From: Xylocopa sonorina
Taxonomy: Eukaryota; Arthropoda; Insecta; Hymenoptera; Apidae
DNA: 64,000 bases
Direction: 5' to 3'
Assembly: GCF_050948175.1 (NCBI RefSeq)
Contig: NW_027490097.1
Location: forward strand, 1,116,001-1,180,000
Shown: piece by piece, positions 1 to 14,891 of the stretch
Position numbering within the stretch: the first letter of the stretch is position 1
How the letters are laid out: each line of letters begins with the position of its first letter
Translations under genes and position numbers: made by a program
Notes under the pieces: model-generated
What the model was told of the DNA's origin: nothing
What the model saw: only the letters and a program-made list of their open reading frames with translations
Databases searched by the model: none

Positions 1-3000
1 CTTCTTAAAATGCGATATCGCATCTCATTTCTATGTTTCATGGTAAGATATAATATGATGTGCGAAGTGTTATGTATTCCTCGTCTACACTTCAAATGAA
101 TGTAAATGCGACACTTCCTCGCTAGGAAATAGCGTTTGCAGATGTCTACTTATCGTAGCAGTAGAGTTCTTATGATTCTTAAAACGCGATATCGCATCTC
201 ATTTCTATGGTTCATGGTAAGATATAATATGATTTGCGAAGTGTTATGTATTCCTCGTCTACACTTCAAATGAATGTAAATGCGACACTTCCTCGCTAGG
301 ATATAGCGTTTGCAGATGTCTACGTATCGTAGCAATAGAGCTATTATGATTCTTAAAACGCGATATCGCATCTCATTTCTATGTTTCATGGTAAGATATA
401 ATATGATTTGCGAAGTGTCATGTATTCCTCGTCTACACTTCAAATGAATTTAAATGCGACACTTCCTGGCTAGGAAATAGCGTCTGCAGATGTTTAGGTA
501 TCGTAGCAATAGAGTTCAAATGCTTCTTAAAACGAGATATTGCATCTCATATCTATGTTTCATGATAAGATATGATATTCATTGCGAAGTGTTATACATT
601 CCTCGTCTACGATTCAAATGAAAGTAAATGCGACACTTCCTTGCAAGGAAATAGCGTTTGCAGATGTCTACGTATCGTAGCAATAAATTTCTAATGCTTC
701 TTAAAACGCGATATCGCATCTCATTTCTATGTTTCATGGTAAGATATAATATGATTTGCGAAGTGTTATGTGTTCCTCGTCTACACTTCAAAGGAATGTG
801 AATGCGACACTTCCTCGCTAGGAAATAGCGTTTGCAGATTTCTACGTATCGTAGCAATAGAGTTCAAATGCTTCTTAAAACGCGATATCGCATCACATTT
901 CTATGTTTCATGGTAAGATATAATATGATTTGCGAAGTGTTATGTATTCCTCGTCTACACTTCAAATGAATGTAAATGCGACACTTCCTTGCAAGGAAAT
1001 AGCGTTTGTAGATGTCTACGTATCGTAGCAATAGAGTTCTTATGATTCTTAAAACACGATATCGCATCTCATTTCTATGTTTCATGGTAAGATATAATAT
1101 AATTTGCGAAGTGTCATGTATTCCTCGTCTACACTTCAAATGAATGTAAATGCGACACTTCATTGCAAGGAAATAGCGTCTGCAGATGTCTACGTATCGT
1201 AGCAATAGAGTTCTAATGCTTCTTAAAACGCGATATCGCATCCCATTTCTATGTTTCATGGTAAGATATAATATGATTTGCGAAGTGTCATGTATTCCTC
1301 GTCTACACTTAAAATTTATGTGAATGCGACACTTCCTCGCTAGGAAATAGCGTTTGCAGATGTCTACGTATCGTAGCAATAGAGTTCTAATGCTTCTTAA
1401 AACGCGATATCGCATCTCATTTCTATGTTTCATGGTAACATATAATATGATTTGCGTAAGTGTTATGTATTCCTCGTCTACACTTCAAATGAATGTAAAT
1501 GCCACACTCCCTTGCAAGGAAATAGCGTTTGCAGATGTCTACCTATCGTAGCAATAGAGTTCTAATGCTTTTTAAAACGCGATATCTCATCTCATTTCTA
1601 TGTTTCATGGTAAGATATAGTATGATTCGAGAAGTGTTATGTATTCCTCGTCTACACTTCAAATGAATGTAAATGCGACACTTCCTCGCTAGGAAATAGC
1701 GTTTGCAGATGTCTAAGTATCGTAGCGATAGAGTTCTAATGCTTCTTAAAACGCGATATCGCATCTCATTTCTATGTTTCATGGTAAGATATAATATGAT
1801 TTGCGAAGTGTTTTGTATTCCTCGTCTACACTTCAAATGAATGTAAATGCGACACTTCCTTGCAAGGAAATAGCGTTTGCAGATGTCTACGTATCGTAGC
1901 AATAGATTTCTAGTGCTTCTTAAAACGCGATATCGCATCCCATTTCTATGTTTCATGGTAAGATATAATATGATTTGCGAAGTGTCATGTATTCCTCGTC
2001 TACACTTAAAATGAATGTGAATGCGACACTTCCTCGCTAGGAAATAGCGTTTGCAGATGTCTACGTATCGTAGCAATAGAGTTCTTATGATTCTTAAAAC
2101 GCGATATAGCATCTCATTTCTATGTTTCATGGTAAGATATAATATAATTTGCGAAGTGTCATGTATTCCTCGTCTACACTTCAAATGAATGTAAATGCGA
2201 CACTTCATTGCAAGGAAATAGCGTCTGCAGATGTCTACGTATCGTAGCAATAGAGTTCTAATGCTTCTTAAAACGCGATATCGCATCCCATTTCTATGTT
2301 TCATGGTAAGATATAATATGATTTGCGAAGTGTCATGTATTCCTCGTCTACACTTAAAATTTATGTGAATGCGACACTTCCTCGCTAGGAAATAGCGTTT
2401 GCAGATGTCTACGTATCGTAGCAATGGAGTTCTTATGATTCTTAAAACGCGATATAGCATCTCATTTCTATGTTTCATGGTAAGATATAATATAATTTGC
2501 GAAGTGTCATGTATTCCTCGTCTACACTTCAAATGAATGTAAATGCGACACTTCCTTGCAAGGAAATAGCGTCTGCAGATGTCTACGTATCGTAGCAATA
2601 GAGTTCTTATGATTCTTAAAACGCGATATTGCATCTCATTTCTATGTTTCATGGTAAGATATAATATGATTTGCGAAGTGTTATGTATTCCTCGTCTACA
2701 CATCAAAGGAATGTGAATGCGACACTTCCTCGCTAGGAAATAGCGTTTGCAGGTGTCTACGTAACGTAGCAATAGAGTTTTTATGATTCTTAAAACGCGA
2801 TATCGCATCTCATTTCTATGTTTCATGGTAAGATATAATATGATTTGCGAAGTGTTATGTATTCCTCGTCTACACTTAAAATGAATGTGAATGCGACACT
2901 TCCTTGCAAGGAAATAGCGTTTTCAGATGTCTACATATCGTAGCAATAGGGTTCTTATGATTATTAAAACGCGATATCGCACCTCATTTCTATGATTCAT

Positions 3001-6000
3001 GGTAAGATATAATATGATTTGCGAAGTGTTATGTGTTCCTCGTCTACACTTCAAAGGAATGTGAATGCGACACTTCCTCGCTAGGAAATAGCGTTTGCAG
3101 ATGTCTACATATCGTAGCAATAGGGTTCTTATGACTCTTAAAACGCGATATCGCACCTCATTTCTATGTTTCATGGTAAGATATAATATGATTTGCGAAG
3201 TGTTATGTATTCCTCGTCTACACTTCAAATGAATGTAAATGCGACACTTCCTTGCTAGGAAATAGCGTCAGCAGATGTCTACGTATCGTAGCGATAGAGT
3301 TCTAATGCTTCTTAAAACGCGATATCGCATCTCATTTCTATGTTTCATGGTAAGATATAATATGATTTGCGAAGTGTTATGTATTCCTCGTCTACACTTC
3401 AAATGTATGTAGATGCGACACTTCCTTCCTAGGAAATAGCGTCTGCAGATGTCTAGGTGTCGTAGCAATAGAGTTCTAATGCTTCTTAAAATGCGATATC
3501 GCATCTCATTTCTATGTTTCATGGTAAGATATAATATGATGTGCGAAGTGTTATGTATTCCTCGTCTACACTTCAAATGAATGTAAATGCGACACTTCCT
3601 CGCTAGGAAATAGCGTTTGCAGATGTCTACTTATCGTAGCAATAGAGTTCTTATGATTCTTAAAACGCGATATCGCATCTCATTTCTATGGTTCATGGTA
3701 AGATATAATATGATTTGCGAAGTGTTATGTATTCCTCGTCTACACTTCAAATGAATGTAAATGCGACACTTCCTCGCTAGGAAATAGCGTTTGCAGATGT
3801 CTACGTATCGTAGCAATAGAGCTCTTATGATTCTTAAAACGCGATATCGCATCTCATTTCTATGTTTCATGGTAAGATATAATATGATTTGCGAAGTGTC
3901 ATGTATTCCTCGTCTACACTTCAAATGAATTTAAATGCGACACTTCCTTGCAAGGAAATAGCGTTTGCAGATGTCTACGTATCGTAGCAATAGTGTTCTT
4001 ATGATTCTTAAAACGCGATATCGCATCTCATTTCTATGTTTCATGGTAAGATATAATATGATTTGCGAAGTGTTATGTATTCCTCGTATACACTTCAAAG
4101 GAATGTGAATGCGACACTTCCTCGCTAGGAAATAGCGTTTGCAGATGTCTACGTATCGTAGCAATAGATTTCTAATGCTTCTTAAAACGCGATATCGCAT
4201 TTCATTTCTATGTTTCATGGTAAGATATAATATGATTTGCGAAGTGTTACGCATTCCTCGTCTACGATTCAAATAAATGTAAATGCGACACTTCCTTGCA
4301 AGGAAATAGCGTTTGCAGATGTCTACGTATCGTAGGAATAGAGTTCAAATGCTTCTTAAAACGAGATATTGTATCTCATACCTATGTTTCACGATAAGAT
4401 ATAATATTCATTGCGAAGTGTTATGTATTCCTCGTCTACACTTCAAAGGAATGTGAATGCGACACTTCCTCGCTAGGAAATAGCGTTTGCAGATGTCTAC
4501 GTATCGTTGCAATAGATTTCTAATGCTTCTTAAAACGCGTTATCGCATCTCATTTGTATGTTTCGTGGTAAGATATAATATGATTTGAGAAGTGTTATGT
4601 ATTCCTCGTCTACACTTCAAATGAATGTGAATGCGACACTTCCTCGCTAGGAAATAGCGTTTGCAGATGTCTACGTATCGTAGCAATAGTGTTCCTATGA
4701 TTCTTAAAACGCGATACCGTATCTCATTTCTATGTTTCATGGTAAGATATAATATGATTTGCGAAGTGTTATGTATTCCTCGTCTACACTTCATATGAAT
4801 GTAAATGCGACACTTCCTTGCAAGGAAATAGCGTTTGCAGATTTCTACGTATCGTAGCAATAGAGTTCTTATGTTTCTTAAAACGCGATATCGCATCTCA
4901 TTTCTATGTTTCATGGTAAGATATAATATGATTTGCGAAGTGTTATGTATTCCTCGTCTACACTTCAAAGGAATGTGAATGCGACACTTCCTCGCTAGGA
5001 AATAGCGTTTGCAGATGTCTACGTATCGTAGCAATAGATTTCTAATGCTTCTTAAAACGCGATATCGCATCTCATTTCTATGTTTCATGGTAAGATATAA
5101 TATGATTTGCGAGGTGTTATGTATTCCTCGTCTACACTTCAAATGAATGTAATTGCGACACTTCCTTGCAAGGAAATAGCGATTGCAGATTTCTACGTAT
5201 CGTAGCAATAGAGTTCAAATGCTTCTTAAAACGAGATATTGCATCTCATATCTGTGTTTCATGATAAGATATAATACTCATTGCGAAGTCTTATGCATTC
5301 CTCGTCTACGATTCAAATGAATGTAAATGCGACACTTCGTTGCAAGGAAATAGCGTTTGCAGATGTCTACGTGTCGTAGCAATAGATTTCTAATGCTTCT
5401 TAAAACGCGATATCGCATCTCATTTCTATGTTTCATGGTAAGATATAATATGATTTGAGAAGTGTTATGTATTCCTCGTCTACACTTCAAATGAATGTGA
5501 ATGCGACACTTCCTCGCTAGGAAATAGCGTTTGCAGATGTCTACGTATCGTAGCAATAGTGTTCCTATGATTCTTAAAACGCGATACCGTATCCCATTTC
5601 TATGTTTCATGGTAAGATATAATATGATTTGCGAAGTGTTATGTATTCCTCGTCTACACTTCTAATGAATGTAAATGCGACACTTCCTCGCTAGGAAATA
5701 GCGTCTGCAGATGTCTAGGTATCGTAGCGATAGAGTTCTAATGCTTCTTAAAACGCGATATCGCATCTCATTTCTATGTTTCATGGTAAGATATAATATG
5801 ATTTGAGAAGTGTTATGTATTCCTCGTCTACACTTCAAATGAATGTGAATGCGACACTTCCTCGCTAGGAAATAGCGTTTGCAGATGTCTACGTATCGTA
5901 GCAATAGAGTTCTTATGATTCTTGAAACGCGATATCGCATCTCATTTCTATGTTTCATGGTAAGATATAATATGATTTGCGAAGTGTTATGCATTCCTCG

Positions 6001-9000
6001 TCTACGATACAATTGAATGTAAATGCGCACTTCCTTGCAAGGAAATAGCGTTTGCAGATGTCTACGTATCGTAGGAATAGAGTTCAAATGCTTCTTAAAA
6101 CGAGATATTGCATCTCATACCTATGTTTCACGATAAGATATAATATTCATTGAGAAATGTTATGCATTCCTCGTCTACGATTCAAATGAAGGTAAATGCG
6201 ACACTTCCTTGCAGGAAAATAGCGTTTGCAGATGTCTACGTATCGTAGCAATAGATTTCTAATGCTTCTTAAAACGCGATATCGCATCTCATTTCTTTGT
6301 TTCATGGTAAGATATAATATGATTTGCGAAGTGTTATGTATTCCTCGTCTACACTTCAAAGGAATGTGAATGCGACACTTCCTCGCTAGGAAATAGCGTT
6401 TGCAGATGTCTACGTATCGTAGCAATATATATCTAATGCTTCTTAAAACGCGATATCGCATCTCATTTCTATGTTTCATGGTAAGATATAATATGATTTG
6501 CGAAGTGTTATGTATTCCTCGTCGACACTTCAAATGAATGTAAATGCGACACTTCCTTGCAAGGAAATAGCGTTTGCAGATGTCTACGTATCCTAGCAAT
6601 AGAGTTCTTATGTTTCTTAAAACGCGATATCGCATCTCATTTCTATGTTTCATGGTAAGATATAATATGATTTGCGAAGTGTTATGTATTCCTCGTCTAC
6701 ACTTCAAAGGAATGTGAATGCGACACTTCCTCGCTAGGAAATTGCGATTGCAGATGTCTACGTATCGTAGCAATAGATTTCTAATGCTTCTTAAAACGCG
6801 ATATCGCTTCTCATTTCTATGTTTCATGGTAAGATATAATATGATTTGCGAAGTGTTATGCATTCCTCGTCTACGATTCAAATGAATGTAAATGCGACAC
6901 TTCCTTGCAAGGAAATAGCGTTTGCAGATGTCTACGTATCGTAGGAATAGTGTTCAAATGCTTCTTAAAACGAGATATTGCATCTCATACATATGTTTCA
7001 CGATAAGATATAATATTCATTGCGAAGTGTTATGCATTCCTCGTCTACACTTCAAAGGAATGTGAATGCGACACTTCCTCGCCAGGAAATAGCGTTTGCA
7101 GATGTCTACGTATCGTAGCAATATATTTCTAATGCTTCTTAAAACGTGATATCGCATCTCACTTCTATGTTTCATGGTAAGATATAATATGACTTGCGAA
7201 TTGTTATGTATTCCTCGTCTACACTTCAAATGAATGTAAATGCGACACTTCCTTGTAAGGAAATAGCGTTTGCAGATGTCTACGTATCGTAGCAATAGAG
7301 TTCTTATGATTCTTAAAACGCGATATCGCATCTCATTTCTATGTTTCATGGTAAGATATAATATGATTTTCGAAGTGTTATGTATTCCTCGTCTACACTT
7401 CAAAGGAATGTGAATGCGACACTTCCTCGCTAGGAAATAGCGTTTGCAGATGTCTATGTATCGTAGCAATAGATTTCTAATGCTTCTTAAAACGCGATAT
7501 CGCATCTCATTTCTATGTTTCATGGTAAGATGTAATATGATTTGCGAGGTGGTATGTATTCCTCGTCTACACTTCAAATGAATGTAAATGCGACACTTCC
7601 TTGCAAGGAAATAGCGTTTGCAGGCTTCTACGTATCGTAGCAATAGAGTTCAAATGCTTCTTAAAACGAGATATTGCATCGCATATCTATGTTTCATGGT
7701 AAGATATAATACTCATTGCGAAGTGTTATACATTCCTCGTCTACGATTCAAATGAATGTAAATGCGACACTTCCTTGCAAGGAAATAGCGTTTGCAGATG
7801 TTTACGTGTCGTAGCAATAGATTTCTAATGCTTCTTAAAACGCGATATCGCATCTCATTTCTATGTTTCATGGTAAGATATAATATGATTTGAGAAGTGT
7901 TATGTATTCCTCGTCTACACTTCAAATGAATGTAAATGCGACACTTACTCGCTAGGAAATAGCGTTGCAGATGTCTAGGTATCGCAGCGATAGAGTTCTA
8001 ATACTTCTTAAAACGCGATATCGCATCTCATTTCTATGTTTCATGGTAAGATATAATACGATTTGCGAAGTGTTATGTATTCCTCGTCTACACTTCATAT
8101 GAATGTAAATGCGACACTTCCTTGCAAGGAAATAGCGTTTGCAGATGTTTACGTATCGTAGGAATAGGGTTCAAATGCTTCTTAAAACGAGATATTGCAT
8201 CTCATATCCATGTTTCATGATAAGATATAACATGATTTGCGAAGTGTTATGTATTCCTCGTATACACTTCAAAGGAATGTGAATGCGATACTTCCTCGCT
8301 TGGAAATAGCGTTTGCAGATGTCTACGTATCGTAGCAATAGATTTCTAATGCTTCTTAAAACGCGATATCGCATCTGATTGCTTTGTTTCATGGTAAGAT
8401 ATAATATGATTTGCGAAGTGTCATGTATTCCTCGTCTACACTTCAAATGAATGCAAATGCGACACTTCCTTGCTAGGAAATAGCGTCTGCAGATGTCTAC
8501 GTATCGTAGCAATAGAGTTCTTATGATTCTTAAAACGCGATATTGCATCTCATTTCTATGTTTCATGGTAAGATATAACATGATTTGCGAAGTGTTATGT
8601 ATTCCTCGTATACACTTCAAATGAATGTGAATGCGACACTTCCTCGCTAGGAAATAGCGTTTGCAGATGCCTACGTATCGCAGCAATAGTGTTCCTATGA
8701 TTCTTAAAACGCGATACCGTATCTCATTTCTATGTTTCATGGTAAGATATAATATGATTTGCGAAGTGTTATGTATTCCTCGTCTACACTTCAAATGAAT
8801 GTAAATGCGACACTTACTCGCTAGGAAATAGCGTCTGCAGATGTCTAGGTATCGTAGCGATAGAGTTCTAATGCTTCTTAAAACGCGATATCGCATCTCA
8901 TTTCTATGTTTCATGGTAAGATATAATATGATTTGCGAAGTGTTATGTATTCCTCGTCTACACTTCATATGAATGTAAATGCGACACTTCCTTGCAAAGA

Positions 9001-11653
9001 AAAAGCGTTTGCAGATTTCTAGGTATCGTAACAATAGAGTTCTTATGTTTCTTAAAACGTGATATCGCATCTCATTTCTATGTTTCATGGTAAGATATAA
9101 TATGATTTGTGAAGTGTTATGTATTCCTCGTCTACACTTCAAATGAATGTAAATGCGACACTTCCTAGCAAGGAAATAGCGTTTGCAGATGTCTACGTAT
9201 CGTAGCAATAGGGTTCTAATGTTTCTTAAATCGCGATATCGCATCTCATTTCTATGTTTCGCGGTAAGATATAATATGATTTGCGAAGTGTTATGTATTC
9301 CTCGTCTACACTTCAAATGAATGTGAATGCGACACTTCCTCGCTAGGAAATAGCGTTTGTAGATGTCTACGTATCGTAGCAATAGAGTTCTTATGATTCT
9401 TAAAACGCGATATAGCATCTCATTTCTATGTTTCATGGTAAGATATAATATAGTTTGCGAAGTGTCATGTATTCCTCGTCTACACTTCAAGTGAATGTAA
9501 ATGCGACACTTCCTTGCAAGGAAATAGCGTCTGCAGATGTCTACGTATCGTAGTAATAGAGTTCTTATGATTCTTAAAACGCGATATTGCATCTCATTTC
9601 TATGTTTCATGGTAAGATATAATATGATTTGCGAAGTGTTATGTATTCCTCGTCTACACTTCAAAGGAATGTGAACGCGATACTTCCTCGCTTGGAAATA
9701 GCGTTTGCAGATGTCTACGTATCGTAGCAATAGATTTCTAATGCTTCTTAAAACGCGATATCGCATCTCATTTCTATGTTTCATGGTAAGATATAATATG
9801 ATTTGCGAAGTGTTATGTATTCCTCGTCTACACTTCAAATGAATGTAAATGCGACACTTCCTTGCAAGGAAATAGCGTTTGCAGATGTCTACGTATCGTA
9901 GCAATAGAGTTCAAATGCTTCTTAAAACGAGATATTGCATCTCATACCTATGTATCATGATAAGATATAATACTCATTGCGAAGTGTTATGCATTCCTCG
10001 TCCACGATTCAAATGAATGTAAATGCGACACTTCCTTGCAAGGAAATAGCGTTTGCAGATGTCTACGTATCGCAGCAATAGAGTTCAAATGCTTCTTAAA
10101 ACGAGATATTGCATCTCATACCTATGTTTCATGATAAGATATAATACTCATTGCGAAGTGTTATGCATTCCTCGTCTACGATTCAAATGAATGTAAATGC
10201 GACACTTCCTTGCAAGGAAATAGCGTTTGCAGATGTCTACTTGTCGTAGCAATAGATTTCTAATGCTTCTTAAAACGCGATATCGCATCTCATTTCTATG
10301 TTTCATGGTAAGATATAATATGATTTGAGAAGTGTTATGCATTCCTCGTCTACACTTCAAATGAATGTGAATGCGACACTTACTCGCTAGGAAATAGCGT
10401 TTGTAGATGTCTACGTATCGTAGCAATAGAGTTCTTATGATTCTTAAAACGCGATATAGCATCTCATTTCTATGTTTCATGGTAAGATATAATATAGTTT
10501 GCGAAGTGTCATGTATTCCTCGTCTACACTTCAAGTGAATGTAAATGCGACACTTCCTTGCAAGGAAATAGCGTCTGCAGATGTCTACGTATCGTAGTAA
10601 TAGAGTTCTTATGATTCTTAAAACGCGATATTGCATCTCATTTCTATGTTTCATGGTAAGATATAATATGATTTGCGAAGTGTTATGTATTCCTCGTCTA
10701 CACTTCAAAGGAATGTGAACGCGATACTTCCTCGCTTGGAAATAGCGTTTGCAGATGTCTACGTATCGTAGCAATAGATTTCTAATGCTTCTTAAAACGC
10801 GATATCGCATCTCATTTCTATGTTTCATGGTAAGATATAATATGATTTGCGAAGTGTTATGTATTCCTCGTCTACACTTCAAATGAATGTAAATGCGACA
10901 CTTCCTTGCAAGGAAATAGCGTTTGCAGATGTCTACGTATCGTAGCAATAGAGTTCAAATGCTTCTTAAAACGAGATATTGCATCTCATACCTATGTATC
11001 ATGATAAGATATAATACTCATTGCGAAGTGTTATGCATTCCTCGTCCACGATTCAAATGAATGTAAATGCGACACTTCCTTGCAAGGAAATAGCGTTTGC
11101 AGATGTCTACGTATCGCAGCAATAGAGTTCAAATGCTTCTTAAAACGAGATATTGCATCTCATACCTATGTTTCATGATAAGATATAATACTCATTGCGA
11201 AGTGTTATGCATTCCTCGTCTACGATTCAAATGAATGTAAATGCGACACTTCCTTGCAAGGAAATAGCGTTTGCAGATGTCTACTTGTCGTAGCAATAGA
11301 TTTCTAATGCTTCTTAAAACGCGATATCGCATCTCATTTCTATGTTTCATGGTAAGATATAATATGATTTGAGAAGTGTTATGCATTCCTCGTCTACACT
11401 TCAAATGAATGTGAATGCGACACTTACTCGCTAGGAAATAGCGTCCGCAGATGTCTAGGTATCGTAGCGATAGAGTTCTAATGCTTCTTAAAACGCGATA
11501 TCGCATCTCATTTCTATGTTTCATGGTAAGATATAATATGATTTGCGAAGTGTTATGTATTCCTCGTCTACACTTCATATGAATGTAAATGCGACACTTC
11601 CTTGCAAGGAAATAGAGTTTGCAGATTTCTAGGTATCGTAGCAATAGAGTTCT
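1..11653 (-). repeat. 174-bp satellite array, block 1 (minus polarity)
   Basis: About 67 head-to-tail copies of a 174-bp monomer. The period is read directly: AAAA(T/C)GCGAT recurs at 7 and 181. Typical landmarks of a monomer are GCGATATCGC (186-195), ATGTTTCATGGTAAGATATAA, TTCCTCGTCTACACTTCAAA and GTCTACGTATCGTAGCAATA. Because 174 is 58 codons, one minus-strand frame stays open through many monomers; the longest run is 8171-9904 (577 codons). I treat these frames as a by-product of the period, not as genes: the repeating peptide varies at first and second codon positions and has no recognisable domain. Monomers reading CGCAATGA in the plus-polarity orientation carry a TGA in this frame and end the runs. 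No other gene is visible in this block. Confidence 0.97.
9346..11433. repeat. Six-monomer higher-order repeat, two copies (1044 bp each)
   Basis: The segment beginning GCTAGGAAATAGCGTTTGTAG at about 9346 recurs at about 10390, a shift of 1044 bp, which is six 174-bp monomers. Diagnostic variants repeat in order: GATATAGCATC near 9411 and 10455, CGTAGTAATAG near 9550 and 10594, GAACGCGATAC near 9673 and 10717, and CGTATCGCAGCAATAG near 10067 and 11111. The match ends near 11433, where the next monomer reads GCGTCCGCAG instead. The copies look nearly identical by eye, so the duplication is recent or an assembly duplication. Confidence 0.85.
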
Positions 11654-11753
11654 NNNNNNNNNNNNNNNNNNNNNNNNNNNNNNNNNNNNNNNNNNNNNNN
11701 NNNNNNNNNNNNNNNNNNNNNNNNNNNNNNNNNNNNNNNNNNNNNNNNNNNNN
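11654..11753. other. Assembly gap of 100 N
   Basis: Exactly 100 undetermined bases, the usual placeholder for a gap of unknown size. Satellite polarity is minus to its left (ending CAATAGAGTTCT) and plus to its right (starting ATTAGAACTGTATTG). The two ends are near reverse complements, so the gap sits at a head-to-head or palindromic point, or at a contig joined in the wrong orientation. Confidence 0.99.
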
Positions 11754-12461
11754 ATTAGAACTGTATTGCTACGATACCTAGACATCTGCAGACGCTATTT
11801 CCTTGCATGGAAGTGTCGCATTTACATTCATTTGAAGTGTAGACGAGGAATACATGACACTTCGCAAATCATATTATATCTTACCATGAAACACAGAAAT
11901 GAGATGCGATATCGCGTTCTAAGAAGCATTAGAACTCTATTGCTACGATACCTAGACATCTGCAAACGCTATTTCCTTGCTAGGAAGTGTCGCATTTACA
12001 TTCATTTGAAGTGTAGACGAGGAATACATGACACTTCGCAAATCATATTATATCTTACCATGAAACACAGAAATGAGATGCGATATCGCGTTCTAAGAAG
12101 CATTAGAACTGTATTGCTACGATACCTAGACATCTGCAGACGCTATTTCCTTGCATGGAAGTGTCGCATTTACATTCATTTGAAGTGTAGACGAGGAATA
12201 CATAACACTTCGCAAATCATATTGTATCTTACCATGAAACATAGAAATGAGATGCGATATCGCGTTTTAAGAAGCATTAGAACTCTATTGCTACGATAGG
12301 TAGACATCTGCAAACGCTATTTCCTTGCTAGGAAGTGTCGCATTTACATTCGTTTGAAGTGTAGACGAGGAATACATGACACTTCGCATATCATATTATA
12401 TCTTACCATGAAACATAGAAATGAGATGCGATATCTCGTTTCAAGAAGGATTTGAACTCAA

Positions 12462-14891
12462 TTGCTACGATACCTAGACATCTGCAGACGCTATTTCCTA
12501 GCAAGGAAGTGTCGCATTTACATTCATTTGAAGTGTAGACGAGGAATACATGACACTTCGCAAATCATATTATATCTTACCATGAAACACAGAGATGAGA
12601 TGCGATATCGCGTTTTAAGAAGCATTAGAACTCTATCGCTACGATACGTAGACATCTGCAGGCGCTATTTCCTAGCAAGGAAGTGTCGCATTTACAATCA
12701 TTTGAAGTGTAGACGAGGAATACATGACACTTCGCAAATCATATTATATCTTACCATGAAACACAGAAATGAGATGCGATATCGCGTTCTAAGAAGCATT
12801 AGAACTCTATTGCTACGATACCTAGACATCTGCAGTAGCTATTTCCTAGCAAGGAAGTGTCGCATTTACATTCATTTGAAGTGTAGACGAGGAATACATG
12901 ACACTTCGCATATCATATTATATCTTACCATGAAACATAGAAATGAGATGCGATATCTCGTTTTAAGAAGGATTTGAACTCAGTTGCTACGATACCTAGA
13001 CATCTGCAGACGCTATTTCCTAGCAAGGAAGTGTCGCATTTACATTCATTTTAAGTGTAGACGAAGAATACATGACACTTCGCAAATCATATTATATCTT
13101 ACCATGAAACACGGAAATGAGATGCGATATCGCGTTCTAAGAAGCATTAGAACTGTATTGCTACGATACCTAGACATCTGCAGACGCTATTTCCTTGCAT
13201 GGAAGTGTCGCATTTACATTCATTTGAAGTGTAGACGAGGAATACATGACACTTCGCAAATCATATTATATCTTACCATGAAACACAGAAATGAGATGCG
13301 ATATCGCGTTCTAAGAAGCATTAGAACTCTATTGCTACGATACCTAGACATCTGCAGTAGCTATTTCCTAGCAAGGAAGTGTCGCATTTACATTCATTTG
13401 AAGTGTAGACGAGGAATACATGACACTTCGCATATCATATTATATCTTACCATGAAACATAGAAATGAGATGCGATATCTCGTTTTAAGAAGGATTTGAA
13501 CTCAGTTGCTACGATACCTAGACATCTGCAGACGCTATTTCCTAGCAAGGAAGTGTCGCATTTACATTCATTTTAAGTGTAGACGAGGAATACATGACAC
13601 TTCGCAAATCATATTATATCTTACCATGAAACACAGAAATGAGATGCGATATCGCGTTCTAAGAAGCATTAGAACTCTATTGCTACGATACCTAGACATC
13701 TGCAGACGCTATTTCCTTGCATGGAAGTGTCGCATTTACATTCATTTGAAGTGTAGACGAGGAATACATAACACTTCGCAAATCATATAATATCTAACCA
13801 TGAAACATAGAAATGAGATGCGATATCGCGTTTTAAGAAGCATTAGAACTCTATTGCTACGATACCTAGACATCTGCAGTAGCTATTTCCTAGCAAGGAA
13901 GTGTCGCATTTACATTCATTTGAAGTGTACACGAGGAGTACATGACACTTCGCATATCATATTATATCTTACCATGAAACATAGAAATGAGATGCGATAT
14001 CTCGTTTTAAGAAGGATTTGAACTCAGTTGCTACGATACCTAGACATCTGCAGACGCTATTTCCTAGCAAGGAAGTGTCGCATTTACATTCATTTTAAGT
14101 GTAGACGAGGAATACATGACACTTCGCAAATCATATTATATCTTACCATGAAACACAGAAATGAGATGCGATATCGCGTTCTAAGAAGCATTAGAACTGT
14201 ATTGCTACGATACCTAGACATCTGCAGACGCTATTTCCTTGCATGGAAGTGTCGCATTTACATTCATTTGAAGTGTAGACGAGGAATACATAACACTTCG
14301 CAAATCATATTGTATCTTACCATGAAACATAGAAATGAGATGCGACATCGCGTTTTAAGAAGCATTAGAACTCTATTGCTACGATAGGTAGACATCTGCA
14401 AACGCTATTTCCTTGCTAGGAAGTGTCGCATTTACATTCATTTGAAGTGTAGACGAGGAATACATGACACTTCGCATATCATATTATATCTTACCATGAA
14501 ACATAGAAATGAGATGCGATATCTCGTTTCAAGAAGGATTTGAACTCAATTGCTACGATACCTAGACATCTGCAGACGCTATTTCCTAGCAAGGAAGTGT
14601 CGCATTTACATTCATTTGAAGTGTAGACGAGGAATACATGACACTTCGCAAATCATATTATATCTTACCATGAAACACAGAAATGAGATGCGATATCGCG
14701 TTCTAAGAAGCATTAGAACTCTATTGCTACGATACCTAGACATCTGCAGTAGCTATTTCCTAGCAAGGAAGTGTCGCATTTACATTCATTTGAAGTGTAG
14801 ACGAGGAATACATGACACTTCGCATATCATATTATATCTTACCATGAAACATAGAAATGAGATGCGATATCTCGTTTTAAGAAGGATTTGA
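12462..14891 (+). repeat. Three-monomer higher-order repeats (522 bp)
   Basis: The variant GCAGTAGCTATTTCC, an altered form of GCAGACGCTATTTCC, lies near 12833, 13355 and 13877, that is at 522-bp steps (three monomers), and again near 14746 and 15617 at about five-monomer steps. The linked variant GAACTCAGTTGC follows the same spacing. Monomer order is conserved within each unit, which marks a local higher-order repeat rather than random monomers. Confidence 0.85.

Noticed and set aside
8171..9904. 577-codon minus-strand open frame, and dozens like it across the satellite, as protein genes
   Set aside because: They are the same 58-codon unit repeated because the period is divisible by three. 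Changes fall at all codon positions, frames start and stop at random monomer variants, and no domain is visible.
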